Shown piece by piece: positions 40,770 through 51,580 of a stretch of 64,000 bases of DNA (the stretch's first letter is position 1; each line of letters starts with the position of its first letter). Origin of the DNA: Blumeriella jaapii (taxonomy: Eukaryota > Ascomycota > Leotiomycetes > Helotiales > Drepanopezizaceae); the NCBI GenBank assembly GCA_009599575.1, contig VWND01000031.1, forward strand, positions 124,001 to 188,000, in the 5' to 3' direction. The position numbers were made by a program, and so were the translations under genes. Below the pieces are notes generated by a model, which worked only from the letters and a program-made list of their open reading frames with translations, had not been told where the DNA came from and did not search any database.

Positions 40770-41686
40770 CTCTCCCCCGACCCTCTCCCTCACTCGAGAG
40801 GCTGCCGACGATGGAAGGGGAATGGACTGGACGGGACGGGACTGGACCATGTGTGTGTCTTGCTCGAGGGGGAAAAGGACGGGCAGCTGGCAGGCTGGCT
40901 GTCTGGCTGGCTGACTGGCTGACAGCGGGCGTCTTCCTCCTCTTCGCTGTTGGAGGCTTCAACGTCTCCGATCAGCGCGCACGCCTGCGGTCTTCTGGTT
41001 CGTCGCCGTCCTCCTCCTCGACATGCAGTGGGAGGGAAGGATGAGGTGATCCATGATCCATGAAGGGTGCCGTCTCATCCAGCAGCTTACCTACAGTACA
41101 GTACAGTACTTAGTTGGGCACGGCATCCGGACACGGACGAGATTGGCCCTCTACCCGAGTTTCCTGATGCTCGGAGATGAGTAGCCATTGATCCAGGGTG
41201 ACAAGTTGGTGGTGGTGGTGGTGTAGAAGTCGTAGTCGTGGTGGTCATGGTAGTGGTGATGGTAGTGGTATTCGTAGTCGTAGTGGTAGTCGTAGTCGTA
41301 ATCGTCGTCGTAATCGTACGGTAGCAGCAACAGCAGCAGCAAGATAGGTAGATTCCTTCGCACCCCCAGCCGAGGGCCAACAACCATCCAAAAAGCAAAG
41401 AAAAAACAGAAAAAAACAGAGAAAAAACAAAGAGAAAACAAGAGGCGTTCTGGTGGTGGTCAGGGACTCACCACGCACACGAAGACCATGTACTGTACAC
41501 GAGAGAGAGCCGGCAGGGCCGATTGATCGTCTTGCTTGGTGCGGGGCCCAAGCAGCGAGCGAAGTACTGTATGTGTACTGTACTGTACTTGGGTCGTGAG
41601 TGGGATTGGGGATTCGAGATGGGAGATTGGCTCGGAGAACATGGCTGAGGCAGTGAGGGAGCGAGAGCTCGGGGGCTGCGATGCCA

Positions 41687-41780
41687 TGCGATGCGATGCG
41701 ATGCCATCCCATGCCAGGCCAGGCCATGCCATGCCTCCCCATGCCATGCAATACGATGCCATGCCATGCCATGCCATGCG
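41687..41780. repeat. ATGCC/ATGCG pentamer microsatellite
   Basis: ATGCCATGCG and ATGCCATGCC units with a few interruptions fill the segment; the repeat length of five keeps multiple frames open for short distances only. Confidence 0.85.
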
Positions 41781-41897
41781 CGGTGAAGGCAGCGTTGGGC
41801 CGAGATGCATCGCGACGTGTAACAAAGCTGTCAAACGGAGCGAGCCAGCCGAGTTGGGGTTGAGGAGCCGCAATGCGTTGTCAAGTCCGTCGACCGG

Positions 41898-41940
41898 TCG
41901 GTCAGTCAGTCAGTCAGTCAGTCAGTCAGTCAGTCAGTCA
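41898..41940. repeat. GTCA tetranucleotide microsatellite
   Basis: About ten perfect tandem GTCA units. Confidence 0.95.
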
Positions 41941-43850
41941 GCGCTCCCACTCGGGACGGGGACAGGGACAGGCGGAACGGGCTGCAACGCCGAATGGAAT
42001 GAATCGGTGGGTGAGTACTGGACTGTATCACGGCGGTGCGGGTACGGTACAGTACAGTCAAGACCGGTGTTGAATCGTTGGGGTGAAGTCTGGGTGAAGT
42101 TCTGCTCCGCAAGAAGACGGCGTGGTGGTGCGCACACGCTAGTAGGTTCTCACGTGATATGATGGTCACATGGTGTAAACGTGATACTGACATGATGGGT
42201 CTACAGATTGCATCCATCAAATCCGATCGCTGCGAAGACACGGGAAAGCATCCGTCGGAGCTTGTGTCACGGGTGACGAGGGAGATGGAGACTGGAATGC
42301 ATTGTACGGTGCGGTACTGCGCTGTATATTCATGCGAATGTGAGGGTTGTAGTGATGGTGGGACGGTAGAGATGGATCTTACAATTCGAAGAGGCTGAAT
42401 TTAATAACATACTGTAGACGTGACTGTGAAAGGATACAAATACTCATCTCCATCTCTGTAATCTCTGTATATCTACACACAAGTAGTATAGTACTGTACA
42501 TGGACATACAGTACATCCGCACCGAGTAGTTAGAAACTGACATTATTACGAAGCAGCTGATGCATCTGTACTATATGTACCATGCTGTACTTCTCCTGTA
42601 CTTCTCCTGCAGTACAGTACAGTACAGTACAGTAACACCAGAACTCACTCGGAAGTGCACTGCTTTCACACCAACTTCGAACACGTGACCGCGAGATGCG
42701 AAATCGCCGTATAGGGATCCCGTATAGTACTGTATTGTACATACGTAAGGTACGTATGTATTGCACATAGTATGCCGAGCGTAATAAAAGAATGTAATAA
42801 AAAAACTGCAATTGCAGACTCCAACTCAAATGTCTGGCCAGAGACAAAAAGTGTTGTTTTTCGTTTTTTTTTTTTTTTTTTCTAACAAAAAACACCCCCC
42901 CGTGGGAATGGAATCCAGCCAACCAGCCACCAGTCAGTCAGTCCACCAGAGAGCGTTTATTGCGCCACTGTACTTTACATACATACAACTGTACTGTGTG
43001 GCGAAAAATGAAGGGAAAACATGAAGGAAAAATGAAGGAAAGGGGGAGAGAGAGAAAAAGAAAGGAAAAAAGGGGGGGGAGGGGGGGGGGGGGGAAGGAG
43101 TAAAAGATAGATAGATATATGAAAAAAAAAGGAAAGAAAGAAAAGAAAATCAATCAAAAAAGGTTACATAAAAAGCTATCGACGAAGAAGATCCTCGCTC
43201 GCAACGCGCCCTGCAGACCGCCACATCCACCCACACCTATGCCATGCCCATGCTGCTGCCAGGCGAGATAAACTCGAGTCATCCCGAGATCAAGATGTGT
43301 AATGGGTACGGTACAGTATGTTATGTATTCTGTATGTACTGTACATACATACATACTGTACTGTACATACATACATGCAGTAGAACAGTACTGTACCACC
43401 ACCACCACCACCCCACGCCCGTTTGCGTGTACCCCATCCCACGGCGCACAACTTCACTCGGCTCACACAGAGACAGCTCGCTACAGGATGTACTGTACGG
43501 TATGTAGGGTACGTACATTCACATCTCTGCCTGCTTGCCTGCCAGTCTGCCTGTCTGCCCACCCACCGCGGAAACCGCTCGGGTCAAACTGTGGCCCGCG
43601 GCTGCAGAGCCAGCGAATCTCCACATGCTTTTCTTCCGCCGAGTTTCATGCTTTTTCCCCTCTCCTCTTCTCTCCTCTTCTCTCCTCTCCTCTCCTCTCC
43701 TCTCCTCTCCTGTGTTGCGCCTTGACTTGAATGCACGCAACGCGACCGTGTGCCACCAAATGCCCCGTTGCCCCCGGCGGAGACTGCGGTCCGCGCGTAG
43801 ATCTTCAGTGCCCCTCGGCCTCGGGAATGTCTAGGTCGAGCGCGAGCCGT

Positions 43851-45032
43851 CTAGCCAAAGACCCTCAGGAATCCCCACATCCCGATGCCGCTGAGCACGG
43901 GAATCGTCAGGTTGTCGTCCCATCCAAAGAGGTCCACCATCTCGCTCGCGGCGGCGATGAATCCCGTCCAGAGACTCGTGACCCCCAATGCCAGACCGCC
44001 CGAGATGCTCGCGTGGCTGACGCCGAAACGGCGGAGCGACAACGTCCCCTGGAACATAAACGGCCAGCTGGCATCGTCAGCAAACGGCCCTGTGCGCGGG
44101 GCGACCCAGCCCCAGAACGAGGCTGCAGTGACCACGCCGACCGCGAACGCGGCCAGCGACCCTGCCAGCGACTTGCCTCGCCTGAGGCGCGGCGTGTAGC
44201 GCCCGTACGCTCGTCCGATGGTGCTGGCCGCCGTGTCACACCAACTGAGGAGAAGGATCCCCATCACTCCAACGTCCTTGGGAAAGAAAAAGAGGACGGT
44301 CCAAGCGCCGAGCAGGTACCAGATTACCCCGTTCCAACCGGCATACTCCGTTTCCCGCATCAGGGCGCCCAGAACCCGGACATACCACCGGTTGAGGGCG
44401 GGATACGTGTGTCGTAGATAGTCCGTCGCCGCGATGGGGAGGAGGGCTGACATGAGGTACGGCGTGATGTCGCTGGTTTGAAGGCCCGACACGTAGAACC
44501 AGAGAGTGAAGAAACCGATCGAGACGTGTAGCACTTTCCGGGGCACTTCGTGCCGGTGCACAAACGAGCGCCACTGTCGGTGAATGGGAATCAAGCCCAG
44601 GGGACTCGGGCTTCGACTGAGATCCCTCCAGCTCCAACCCGAACTTTGCGCTGTGATGGGAGACAGATGTCCGTTGGGAGCCGGCGCATTCCCGTTCCCG
44701 TCTTCGGCAACGGAGGAGAGCTTCGACGTCGCGCCTGCTTTGACGGAGGTGAGGCCCGAGAGGTTGCGCGCTCCCATGGGACTTCGACTCCTGGTCCTCG
44801 CCCTTCTCGAGTTGAGGCTCGCCGCCTCGCCCTCCCCCTCGTCTATGCCTTCATCGATCGGCCACGCCGCCGCGGCGGCGGCCGCCGCCTTCTTCTTCGC
44901 CGATCTCGTCACGGGCCCAAAGTACCCGTCCTGCGACGCATCGCGGCTCTCCGAGGGCGTGGGCGTGGGCGTCGGCGACGGCGAGATGACTCTCGGCGTC
45001 CCGGGGATCGCACGGAAGGACGACCGCGACAT
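43851..45032 (-). CDS. DGK1: CTP-dependent diacylglycerol kinase Dgk1-like (393 aa)
   Basis: Dgk1 is the fungal ER/nuclear-membrane enzyme making phosphatidate from diacylglycerol with CTP; it opposes the Pah1 lipin. I start at 45032 (MSRSSFRAIPGTPR) because the upstream frame to 45284 has no conserved character. Residues 1-190 are disordered, with an Ala8 run after SAKKK. The membrane part has HEVPRKVLHVSIGFFTLWFY, the conserved P-R-K-x-x-H-x-S-x-G motif of this family. Next come DITPYLMSALLPIAATDYLR, an acidic ALMRETEYAGWNGVIWYLLG, FFFPKDVGVMGILLLSWCDT, AASTIGRAYGRYTPRLRRGK, SLAGSLAAFAVGVVTAASFW and a C-terminal GWDDNLTIPVLSGIGMWGFL. The LSWCDTAASTIGRxxG motif matches CTP transferase-type enzymes. 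Single exon. Confidence 0.88.
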   Translation of the reverse strand: MSRSSFRAIPGTPRVISPSPTPTPTPSESRDASQDGYFGPVTRSAKKKAAAAAAAAWPIDEGIDEGEGEAASLNSRRARTRSRSPMGARNLSGLTSVKAGATSKLSSVAEDGNGNAPAPNGHLSPITAQSSGWSWRDLSRSPSPLGLIPIHRQWRSFVHRHEVPRKVLHVSIGFFTLWFYVSGLQTSDITPYLMSALLPIAATDYLRHTYPALNRWYVRVLGALMRETEYAGWNGVIWYLLGAWTVLFFFPKDVGVMGILLLSWCDTAASTIGRAYGRYTPRLRRGKSLAGSLAAFAVGVVTAASFWGWVAPRTGPFADDASWPFMFQGTLSLRRFGVSHASISGGLALGVTSLWTGFIAAASEMVDLFGWDDNLTIPVLSGIGMWGFLRVFG

Positions 45033-45379
45033 GGTGAACGGGGGCAGACAGGGCGTGCGAATGGCCCCGGAGACGTGACGCGCGACCTCTGCCAGGCGGA
45101 AGAGCCAGCGCGGCGCGGCCGAGTGGAGATGTCGGTCTCTGCGTGAGGCGCGTATTGTGTCCGAGGCGCACGACGCGGAGGAGGCTATCGGATCCAGCGG
45201 AGAGAGGGTCGCAGAGCAGGACTGCGCTGGGTCATCGTTAGGGAGTGGTATGGTGACTTGCTGTGCGCCGTTAATCTGGCACACGAGTGATGGGAGAGAG
45301 GGGGGAGAAGAGAGGTTGGGTTGGGTTTGGTTGGGTTGGGTGAAGCGGAGAAGAATGATGGACCGAGTTTTACAGTGTG

Positions 45380-45411
45380 TACAGTAGGGTGCAAAAAGTG
45401 TCTGTACCCCC
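45380..45411 (+). mobile_element. Tc1/mariner-like terminal sequence (relic)
   Basis: Starting at a TA dinucleotide, the bases TACAGTAGGGTGCAAAAAGT followed by GTCTGTACCCCC closely follow the form of Tc1/mariner inverted-repeat ends (CAGT, then GGTGCAAAAAGT, then a CCCC block). No transposase frame and no clear reverse-complement end was found nearby, so this is likely a solo end or a decayed non-autonomous element. Confidence 0.5.
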
Positions 45412-45413
45412 TC

Positions 45414-45755
45414 ACAGCCAAGGCAGGCTTTATGCAGCCAAGATAGATTTACTAAGTTTGGTGCTGTTTTACAGTATTTAGCCGCCTTTCGAGGCGTGTA
45501 ATATGCTTAAAATTCTTCAGAATGCATGGAATAAATCTATGATTAGTAACATTGCATTGTACTTCACACTACAGTAAAATAGGGAAAGAGTAAATATCCA
45601 TTTAGCAACTCAGGTAGCCAATAGTACAGCCAAAATAGACTTTATGCGGCCAAGTAAAATTCACTAAGTTTGGTGCTGTTTTACAGTTTTCGGCCACTTT
45701 TCCAACGCGTTTAATATGCTTAAAATCCTTGAGGTGCATCGAATCGAAATATCTT
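45414..45755. repeat. Two imperfect direct repeats of about 120 bp
   Basis: Unit 1 (about 45414-45540) and unit 2 (about 45624-45755) share ACAGCCAA, then GACTTTATGC / GGCTTTATGC, GCGGCCAAG, ACTAAGTTTGGTGCTGTTTT then ACAGT, and TTTAATATGCTTAAAATCCT-type sequence. They are separated by about 84 bp. Both are AT-rich. They follow directly on the Tc1/mariner-like end. Confidence 0.8.
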
Positions 45756-46226
45756 ATTATCAACATGTATGGTACTGTACGGTATGTACTGTAGGATTTG
45801 CCAAATGATTTTCTGATCCTTGGCTGCTAAGGGGCGTGCAAACACTCAGCCTTCATCACATGTACTGTACAGTGCTGTCTGTACCGTACTTTTACATGCC
45901 ATGCCATGCCATTTTATGCCAACCCACAAGACTTTCAAGACGATCTATCCTGCACGTACAGTGCTGTACCAAACAGAAATCAAGATAAGCAACAGATCAC
46001 CACAGCGAAGAAGGTACCCAAGTGAACTCAGCGCTTGCATCTTGAATCTTGATACCCGCACCCAAGAACTTGCAAAAATCTATTCTCGAGGCCTGGGGCC
46101 GAACTGGGTGCACAGACCAGGCGCACTGAGTATCTACAGTTTCCGAGGCTTCCCAGCCTTTCTACACAATACACAATACATCCCAACGCCAACACGAACG
46201 CCAACACGAACACCAACGAACGCACC

Positions 46227-48146
46227 ATGGCTTGCGATGCCAACAAGAAGAAGGATCCCAGAGCCTGGGATGCTCTGACCCCCCCTCTGGCAGAATGGGT
46301 CATCGATGCCATCAATGCCATGGGCTTTGCCAGAATGACCCCCGTGCAAGCGTCGACGATTCCCCTCTTCATGGGCAACAAAGATGTCGTGGTCGAGGTG
46401 CGAGTCTGCTATCAGCGTTGCCTGGCCTTTCCACTGACCACGTACAGGCGGTGACGGGCAGCGGGAAGACCCTCGCATTTCTCATCCCCGTCGTCGAGAA
46501 GCTACTGCGTCTGGAAGAGCCGACCAAGAAACATCACGTAGGCGCAATCATCGTGTCGCCGACGCGGGAACTCGCCACGCAAATCCACTCGGTCCTCCTG
46601 ACCCTTCTGCGCTTCCACCAACATTCGGCCGAGGCGATGAAACCCTTGGAAGAAGGAGAGAAGCGGAAGCTCTCAGCGAACAACTGCGTGGTGCCCCAAC
46701 TCCTCCTCGGTGGGACAACGACACCCGCCCAAGATCTGAGCAGATTCCTGAGGAACAGCCCGAATCTGCTCATATCCACCCCGGGGCGACTGCTGGAGCT
46801 GCTCTCTTCGCCGCATGTGCACTGTCCGCAGTCTTCTTTCGAGGTACTGGTACTCGATGAAGCGGACCGATTGCTGGACTTGGGCTTCAAAGATGATCTA
46901 CAAAAGATTCTTGGTCGGCTGCCCAAGCAGAGAAGAACTGGGCTCTTTAGCGCCAGCGTTAGCGAGGCCGTTGGAGAGATTGTCAGAGTTGGGTTGCGGA
47001 ATCCAGTCAAGATTGCCGTCAAAGTCAAAAGTGCATCGGGAGACGACAAGCGAACGCCAGCAAGCCTACAAATGTCCTACCTCCTGACACCCCCAACCCA
47101 AATTTCCGGCTCTACTATCGCTGCTATCCCAACTGGATCCTACCCCGCAGAAGAGCATCATCTACCTGTCAACCTGCGCAGCGGTTGATTACTTCCAACA
47201 CCTTCTCTCGGCGCTCCTCCCGCACCAGTTCTCTCTGATCCCTCTCCACGGCAAGCAAACGCCCGGTGTCCGCCAGCGCAATTTCTCGAAGTACATCAGC
47301 ACCGTGACGCCCTGCATCCTACTCACTACCGACGTTGCGGCCCGGGGTCTGGATATCCCTCAAGTGGACCTCGTAGTCCAGATCGACCCACCATCAGACC
47401 CCAAGGTCTTCCTCCACCGCTGCGGCCGCGCGGGTAGAGCAGGGAGAAGAGGACTGAGCGTCATCTTCCTCCACCCCGGACGAGAAGAAGACTACATCCC
47501 CTTCCTCGAAGTCCGCCAAACGCCCATCGCGCGCCTCAAGAAACCCGAGATTGCCATCACCGACGATGCCGCGGCGCTCGTCACGTCGAGGATGCGCAAG
47601 GAAGTGCTCGCCGACCGGGCGCTCTACGACAAAGGACAGCGCGCCTTCGTCAGCTGGGTCAAGGCGTACTCCAAGCACCAAGCGAGCAGCATCTTCCGCG
47701 TGGCCGACCTCGCGTGGGCGGAGCTGGGCCACGCCTGGGGCCTCGTGCGCCTGCCCAAGATGCCGGAGCTCAAGAAGTGGGAGGGCGACAAGACGCTCGG
47801 CGTCAAGCTCAACCTGGCGGAGTACGAGTACAAGGACAGGGTGCGGGAGAAGGTGCGGCGGGCGGCGATGGCGGAGGCGGAGCAGGCGGCGCCGTTCGTG
47901 CCGAGCGAGGAGATGGTGCGGAAGCGGAAGGAGCGGGAGGCGTGGAGCCGCAAGCACGAGCAGCAGGACGTCCGGGAGGAGCGGCGGGAGAAGAAGAGGA
48001 GGAAGAGGGAGATGGAGAGATTGGCCGGCTTGACGGCCGAGGAGAGGAAGAAGGAGGAGGAGCTGCAGGCCCTGCTTAGGCAGGTCCGGGAGAAGAATCT
48101 GGAGGAGGCGAGGAAGGCGGAGGGTGATTTCCAGGGCTTTGATTAG
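46227..48146 (+). CDS. SPB4: DEAD-box RNA helicase Spb4, with an apparent frame break
   Basis: Spb4 (DDX55) is a nucleolar helicase for 60S assembly. Exon 1 is 46227-46397 ([20 protein letters not shown], ending in the Q motif [20 protein letters not shown]); the 50-nt intron is 46398-46447; then motif I AVTGSGKT, Ia PTRELA, Ib [27 protein letters not shown] (family SAT), later motif [13 protein letters not shown] and [13 protein letters not shown]. After SYLLTPPTQ (47101) the frame runs to a false stop; the next frame resumes at 47103 as [20 protein letters not shown], matching the family. Two bases are missing, or one is extra, at the AAATTT junction. Taken together the protein would be about 622 aa, normal for Spb4. 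The C-terminal region is rich in Lys, Arg and Glu ([17 protein letters not shown]). Confidence 0.93.
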
Positions 48147-48349
48147 GTAGGCGGCGGGGTGTAGACATGCTCATTCATGCCTGGATCCGGGGACGGATTG
48201 AATGAAATGCCATGGTGGGTTAGAAATGCCGCCTTGGGTGTGCACCCTCTCATAGGAACGCAGCAAGCAAGAAAGCAAGCAAGAAAGCAAGCAAGGTACC
48301 TAGGTGTAGGTAAATACAAGCAAGGTAGGTGTAGGTAAATACAAGGAGC

Positions 48350-48400
48350 CCTCTCTCTCTCTCTCCCTCCCTCTCTCTCTCTCTCTCTCCCCCTCTCCCT

Positions 48401-48442
<42 letters not shown>

Positions 48443-48460
48443 CCTCTCTCTCCCTCCCTC
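48350..48460. repeat. CT dinucleotide microsatellite
   Basis: Mostly (CT)n with CCCTCC interruptions over about 110 bp. Confidence 0.95.
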
Positions 48461-48753
48461 GCGTACCGTATAGGTACTGTACAAGACAGTGGACATCCAC
48501 GTCCGTCAAACAAGCCAGCACAGTCCTCTCGTGTGTCTATCCGTGTACATTCTGATGTCCCTCGATTCGATTCGATTCGCATGCATGCATGCGTGCGTGC
48601 GGGCGTGCGGGCGTGTGTGGGCGTGCTGGATGGATGGATGGATGGATGGATGTATGTATGCTCTGGTTTGTTCTGAGCTCCCTTGGCTTGGGCACGTATA
48701 GTAGAGTATAGTATAGTATAGTATAGTATAGTAGCTGAGTCGTGAATAAATGT

Positions 48754-48806
48754 GTCGTGTGTGTGTGTGTGTGTGTGTGTGTGGAGGTGGGTGTGGGTGT
48801 GTGGGT

Positions 48807-48849
<43 letters not shown>

Positions 48850-49215
48850 GATATCTATATGTGTGTATATATATAAATGTATAAATGTGTATATATGTTT
48901 GTATATGTGTTTGTATGGATGTATATATGTGTGCTTGTGTGTAAGTTTGTGTGTGTGTGTATATATGTGTGTGTATGGATATATATATATATATGTGTAT
49001 ATATGTATATATGTGTGTATATATGTGTGTGTGTTTGTATGTATGTTTGTATGTGTGTGTGTATATATGTGTGTATATATATATGTGTGTATATGTATAA
49101 ATGTGTATATATGTGTGTGTGTATATATACGTGTATGTGTTTGTGTGTTTGTTTGTATGTGTGTGTATATATATGTGTGTGTATGGATATATATATATAT
49201 GTATATGTTATGTAT
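48754..49215. repeat. TG/TA dinucleotide tract, about 460 bp
   Basis: An almost uninterrupted alternating purine-pyrimidine stretch: (TG)n first, then mixed TGTATATATG units. Frames on the two strands read as Cys/Val/Tyr-rich and Thr/His/Ile-rich peptides and are artefacts. Such DNA can adopt Z-form and is prone to length change. Confidence 0.95.
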
Positions 49216-49573
49216 ACGCGGTAAAGATGTGATATGGTGTTCCTCTGGCTCTGGATTTGATAGTGAAGCTTGGCCGTCGACTGGCTTTTTGTCGCGTGAT
49301 TCTTTCGCTTGCTGAGAGGGAGAGGGAGAGGAAGAGGGGGCAGAAAGGCATGGGTGTACTCTGGTATATTGTATACATAGCGAGTAGTAGCTATCGCGAC
49401 GCGTTCGGGTTGGATGGGCACTATGTACAGTCCTCTGGATCGGGGCCGCCAATTACGCGGGTGTAGTAGTTTTCTCTATTCTTCCTCCTCCTCCTCCTCC
49501 TCCTCCTCTTCCTCCCAGATGGCCATCCCAAAAGCAAAGATCTGCTTCCCAAGGCTCAAGCTCAAGCTCAAGC

Positions 49574-50512
49574 TCAAGCCCTCTGTCCACTTCCTCTCGG
49601 GATCTGAGCCTTCGGATACGCAAGCCATGTCCCCACCGGCTCCAGGCCCTTCGCCTTCTCCAGCGCCTCCCACGGGTTGGCATTGAAGGCCGGGTCGTAA
49701 TAGTCGACATACCACTTCTCGTTCCCCCGGCCGGCGCCACGCCCTCCCCTCGGTCTGTCTCCACCTCTGGAGCTTCCGCCCCGCGGACTCCTAGCGTCGC
49801 TCCTCGCACCAAACACCGGCCGGTTGGGCAGGTTGGCGTGCGGTGGAGGCACCAACCCCGTCGAGGCATAAGACGGCTCGACGATGTCGTAGCTCGGCGG
49901 CGCCGCGCTGTCCATGCTGGCGAGGAGAGCATCGACGCGTGTCTGCATTTCTGCCTTCTCGGCATCCAACAGCGGAACGTCCCCAGCCGCCGCCGTCTGC
50001 TCCTCAGCATCCGAGACTAAACCCTCGACAGCCGCCCCCTCGCTCAACGCCTCGACGCGAAAGGCCGCTCGTTCGCTCTCCTGGGTGACAGGCGCCGCTT
50101 GGCTCGTGTCCACGTACCGGGGCGTAGCACTGCCCGCGCTTTCACGGCTGCTGCCTTTCCGATCCCTCTCGAGCGAAACGTGGGGCGCTGTCCTCAGAAC
50201 CACCGTCTCCCGCTCGCCGTCGCCGCCGTCGTCGTCGTCGTCCAGCGCAATCTCGTCCTGGTTTCCCACCAGAAGCTCCCTCTCGCCCTTCGCGGGCCCG
50301 ATCGTTCGCGTTCTGCCCAGAGGGATCGAGTTGCCCCCGCTCCCCGCGCCCTTCTTGCCGCCGCGGTCCAGCTCCTCCAGCGCGTCGCCCTCCACGTAGG
50401 CATCGGTCGCGGCATTGAACTTGCGCTTTTTCGCGGCCGCTTGGCTGCCGAAGGACGAGAAGCCCATGGCGGCGGCCATGACGGCGCCTTCGGAGTCCGA
50501 GTCGGAAGCCAT
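49574..50512 (-). CDS. Unrecognised nuclear-type protein with conserved C-terminal motif (312 aa)
   Basis: The single-exon frame starts MASDSDSEGAVMAAAMGFSS. I cannot name it. The first 30 residues contain a conserved-looking MAAAMGFSSFGSQAAAKKRK, with a basic KKRK patch that could be a nuclear localisation signal. The middle is acidic and disordered (ALDDDDDGGDGERE), with one helical stretch, EKAEMQTRVDALLASM. Near the end is an RGG-like part (SPRGGSSRGGDRPRGGRGAG) followed by an aromatic motif, WYVDYYDPAFNANPWEALEK AKGLEP. The RGG plus WYVDYYDPAFNxNPW arrangement suggests an RNA- or RNP-associated protein. The long frame, sustained codon bias and clear N- and C-terminal blocks argue that it is a real gene. 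Confidence 0.7.
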   Translation of the reverse strand: MASDSDSEGAVMAAAMGFSSFGSQAAAKKRKFNAATDAYVEGDALEELDRGGKKGAGSGGNSIPLGRTRTIGPAKGERELLVGNQDEIALDDDDDGGDGERETVVLRTAPHVSLERDRKGSSRESAGSATPRYVDTSQAAPVTQESERAAFRVEALSEGAAVEGLVSDAEEQTAAAGDVPLLDAEKAEMQTRVDALLASMDSAAPPSYDIVEPSYASTGLVPPPHANLPNRPVFGARSDARSPRGGSSRGGDRPRGGRGAGRGNEKWYVDYYDPAFNANPWEALEKAKGLEPVGTWLAYPKAQIPRGSGQRA

Positions 50513-51125
50513 CGCGTCGTCGCTGGAAAGCTGTGGAGAGTTGTGGAGAGCGGTGGAGAGGGGTGGTGTTAGGGGCCGGAGTTGAAGAATTGGAGCGGGC
50601 GACTGGCGTGACGCGCTCAGTGGGTGAGCTTGGCGCGCTAGTGCTCGACGTCACGTGTTTTCAACATCCCAGCTTCTCTCTATGTGAACGACAACAACAA
50701 CATCGACAACAACGACGACGACGACCCACAACACGACAACCTCCATTTGGCCTATCACGACTTGATTTTCAATCACAGAACCCCTCAAACCATGACGGAG
50801 TCGTCCGGATGGAGTGGTTCGCTCGCGCGTGAGGATCTACTGCGAACCGTGGAATTTCAATTTCTGGCGGCTGTGGTTGGGCGCCTGGGTGTGCGTTGCT
50901 TGCGTCGATTGTTGCCTTTTTTCAGTCTCTTAGTTTGCCTCTGGCTTTGTACGGCGTTGCAGCTATCAAATTTCTCATGCCATCATCTCAGGCGACCTCC
51001 CCAAGTGTGGGTTCGCGTCCGTGGTTGTCGTGAAAAGTACGGTAGAGAGACGCAACGCAACGGCAGCGCAGAACTCGACGTATCCACCCAACTTGTCTAG
51101 GACAACTTTGGCTCGGGGAGGAAGC

Positions 51126-51185
51126 CGACTACTTTAAGTGCCTTCTTACTGAAGTAAGACTACCTTAAGTGCTTTCTTACTGAAT
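51126..51185. repeat. Tandem duplication of about 30 nt
   Basis: GACTACTTTAAGTGCCTTCT then TACTGAAGTA (51126-51155) and a second copy 51157-51185 with three or four changes. Confidence 0.85.
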
Positions 51186-51380
51186 ACTCTTCCAATGAAA
51201 TTCTGTCCTCTCCCGAGCTATTGATAGAGGCCAGTGACGACGGCAGGATCCAAATAGCAGAACAGTCCTTGCCTGACGGTCTAGGACTCTCCTCTGTCAT
51301 AGAAAATTGCAAACAAACTAATTTAGTCTCTACGCTGGACTGACTCCCGCTGGACTGACTCCCGCTGGCCTTGGTCTAGG

Positions 51381-51580
51381 ATGTGGATCTTGCACGCCTT
51401 GCTTCTTGCTGCGCTCGCAATGCTCCGTTCTGCTACTTGTCTCCGAGAGTACGTACCTATCTCATCGTCGGATGTTCGTTGTACAGCCATACTGCAGTCT
51501 ACCGCTGAACGAACAGCTGCTTCGTGCCATGGGAGCTATTGGGGCATTGGGGGGCATTGGGCCACGATAGTGGCCCATAA
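51381..51580 (+). CDS. Candidate small secreted peptide (low confidence)
   Basis: ATG at 51381 opens MWILHALLLAALAMLRSATC, a good signal peptide, followed by LRE at a GTACGT donor (about 51450). A CGCTGAAC branch-like site and an AACAG acceptor (about 51515) would join in frame to a short tail with one Cys, ending before 51580. Without splicing the frame runs to 51668. Evidence is only the signal-like start and plausible splice sites. Confidence 0.25.

Larger units (their letters stand above)
40770..43850. other. 3-kb gene-free, microsatellite-rich stretch
   Basis: No gene supported. Contents: GTGGTG/GTAGTC triplet runs (41205-41322), an ATGCC pentamer tract (41687-41780), a 4-nt GTCA array (41898-41940), GTACAGTAC arrays (41093-41110, 42608-42633), T-run (42865-42881), G-rich runs (43071-43095), further GTACTGTACATAC units (43310-43400) and a TCTCC pentamer tract (43660-43710). 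Confidence 0.7.
45033..46226. other. Intergenic region with transposon-like sequences
   Basis: Divergent promoters of Dgk1 and Spb4 lie here. The middle part (45380-45790) is clearly more AT-rich than its surroundings and holds a Tc1/mariner-like end and two copies of an imperfect direct repeat, described separately. Confidence 0.6.
48147..49573. other. Repeat-filled spacer between Spb4 and next gene
   Basis: No gene seen. Contents: AAGCAAGCAAGA tract (48262-48297), CT tract (48350-48460), GGAT array (48625-48652), GTATA array (48697-48732), a large TG/TA tract (48754-49215) and a CTCCTC triplet run (49483-49515). Confidence 0.75.

Noticed and set aside
48250..49452. 400-codon minus-strand frame with Thr/His/Ile repeats
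   Set aside because: It is the translation of the TG/TA and CT dinucleotide tracts.
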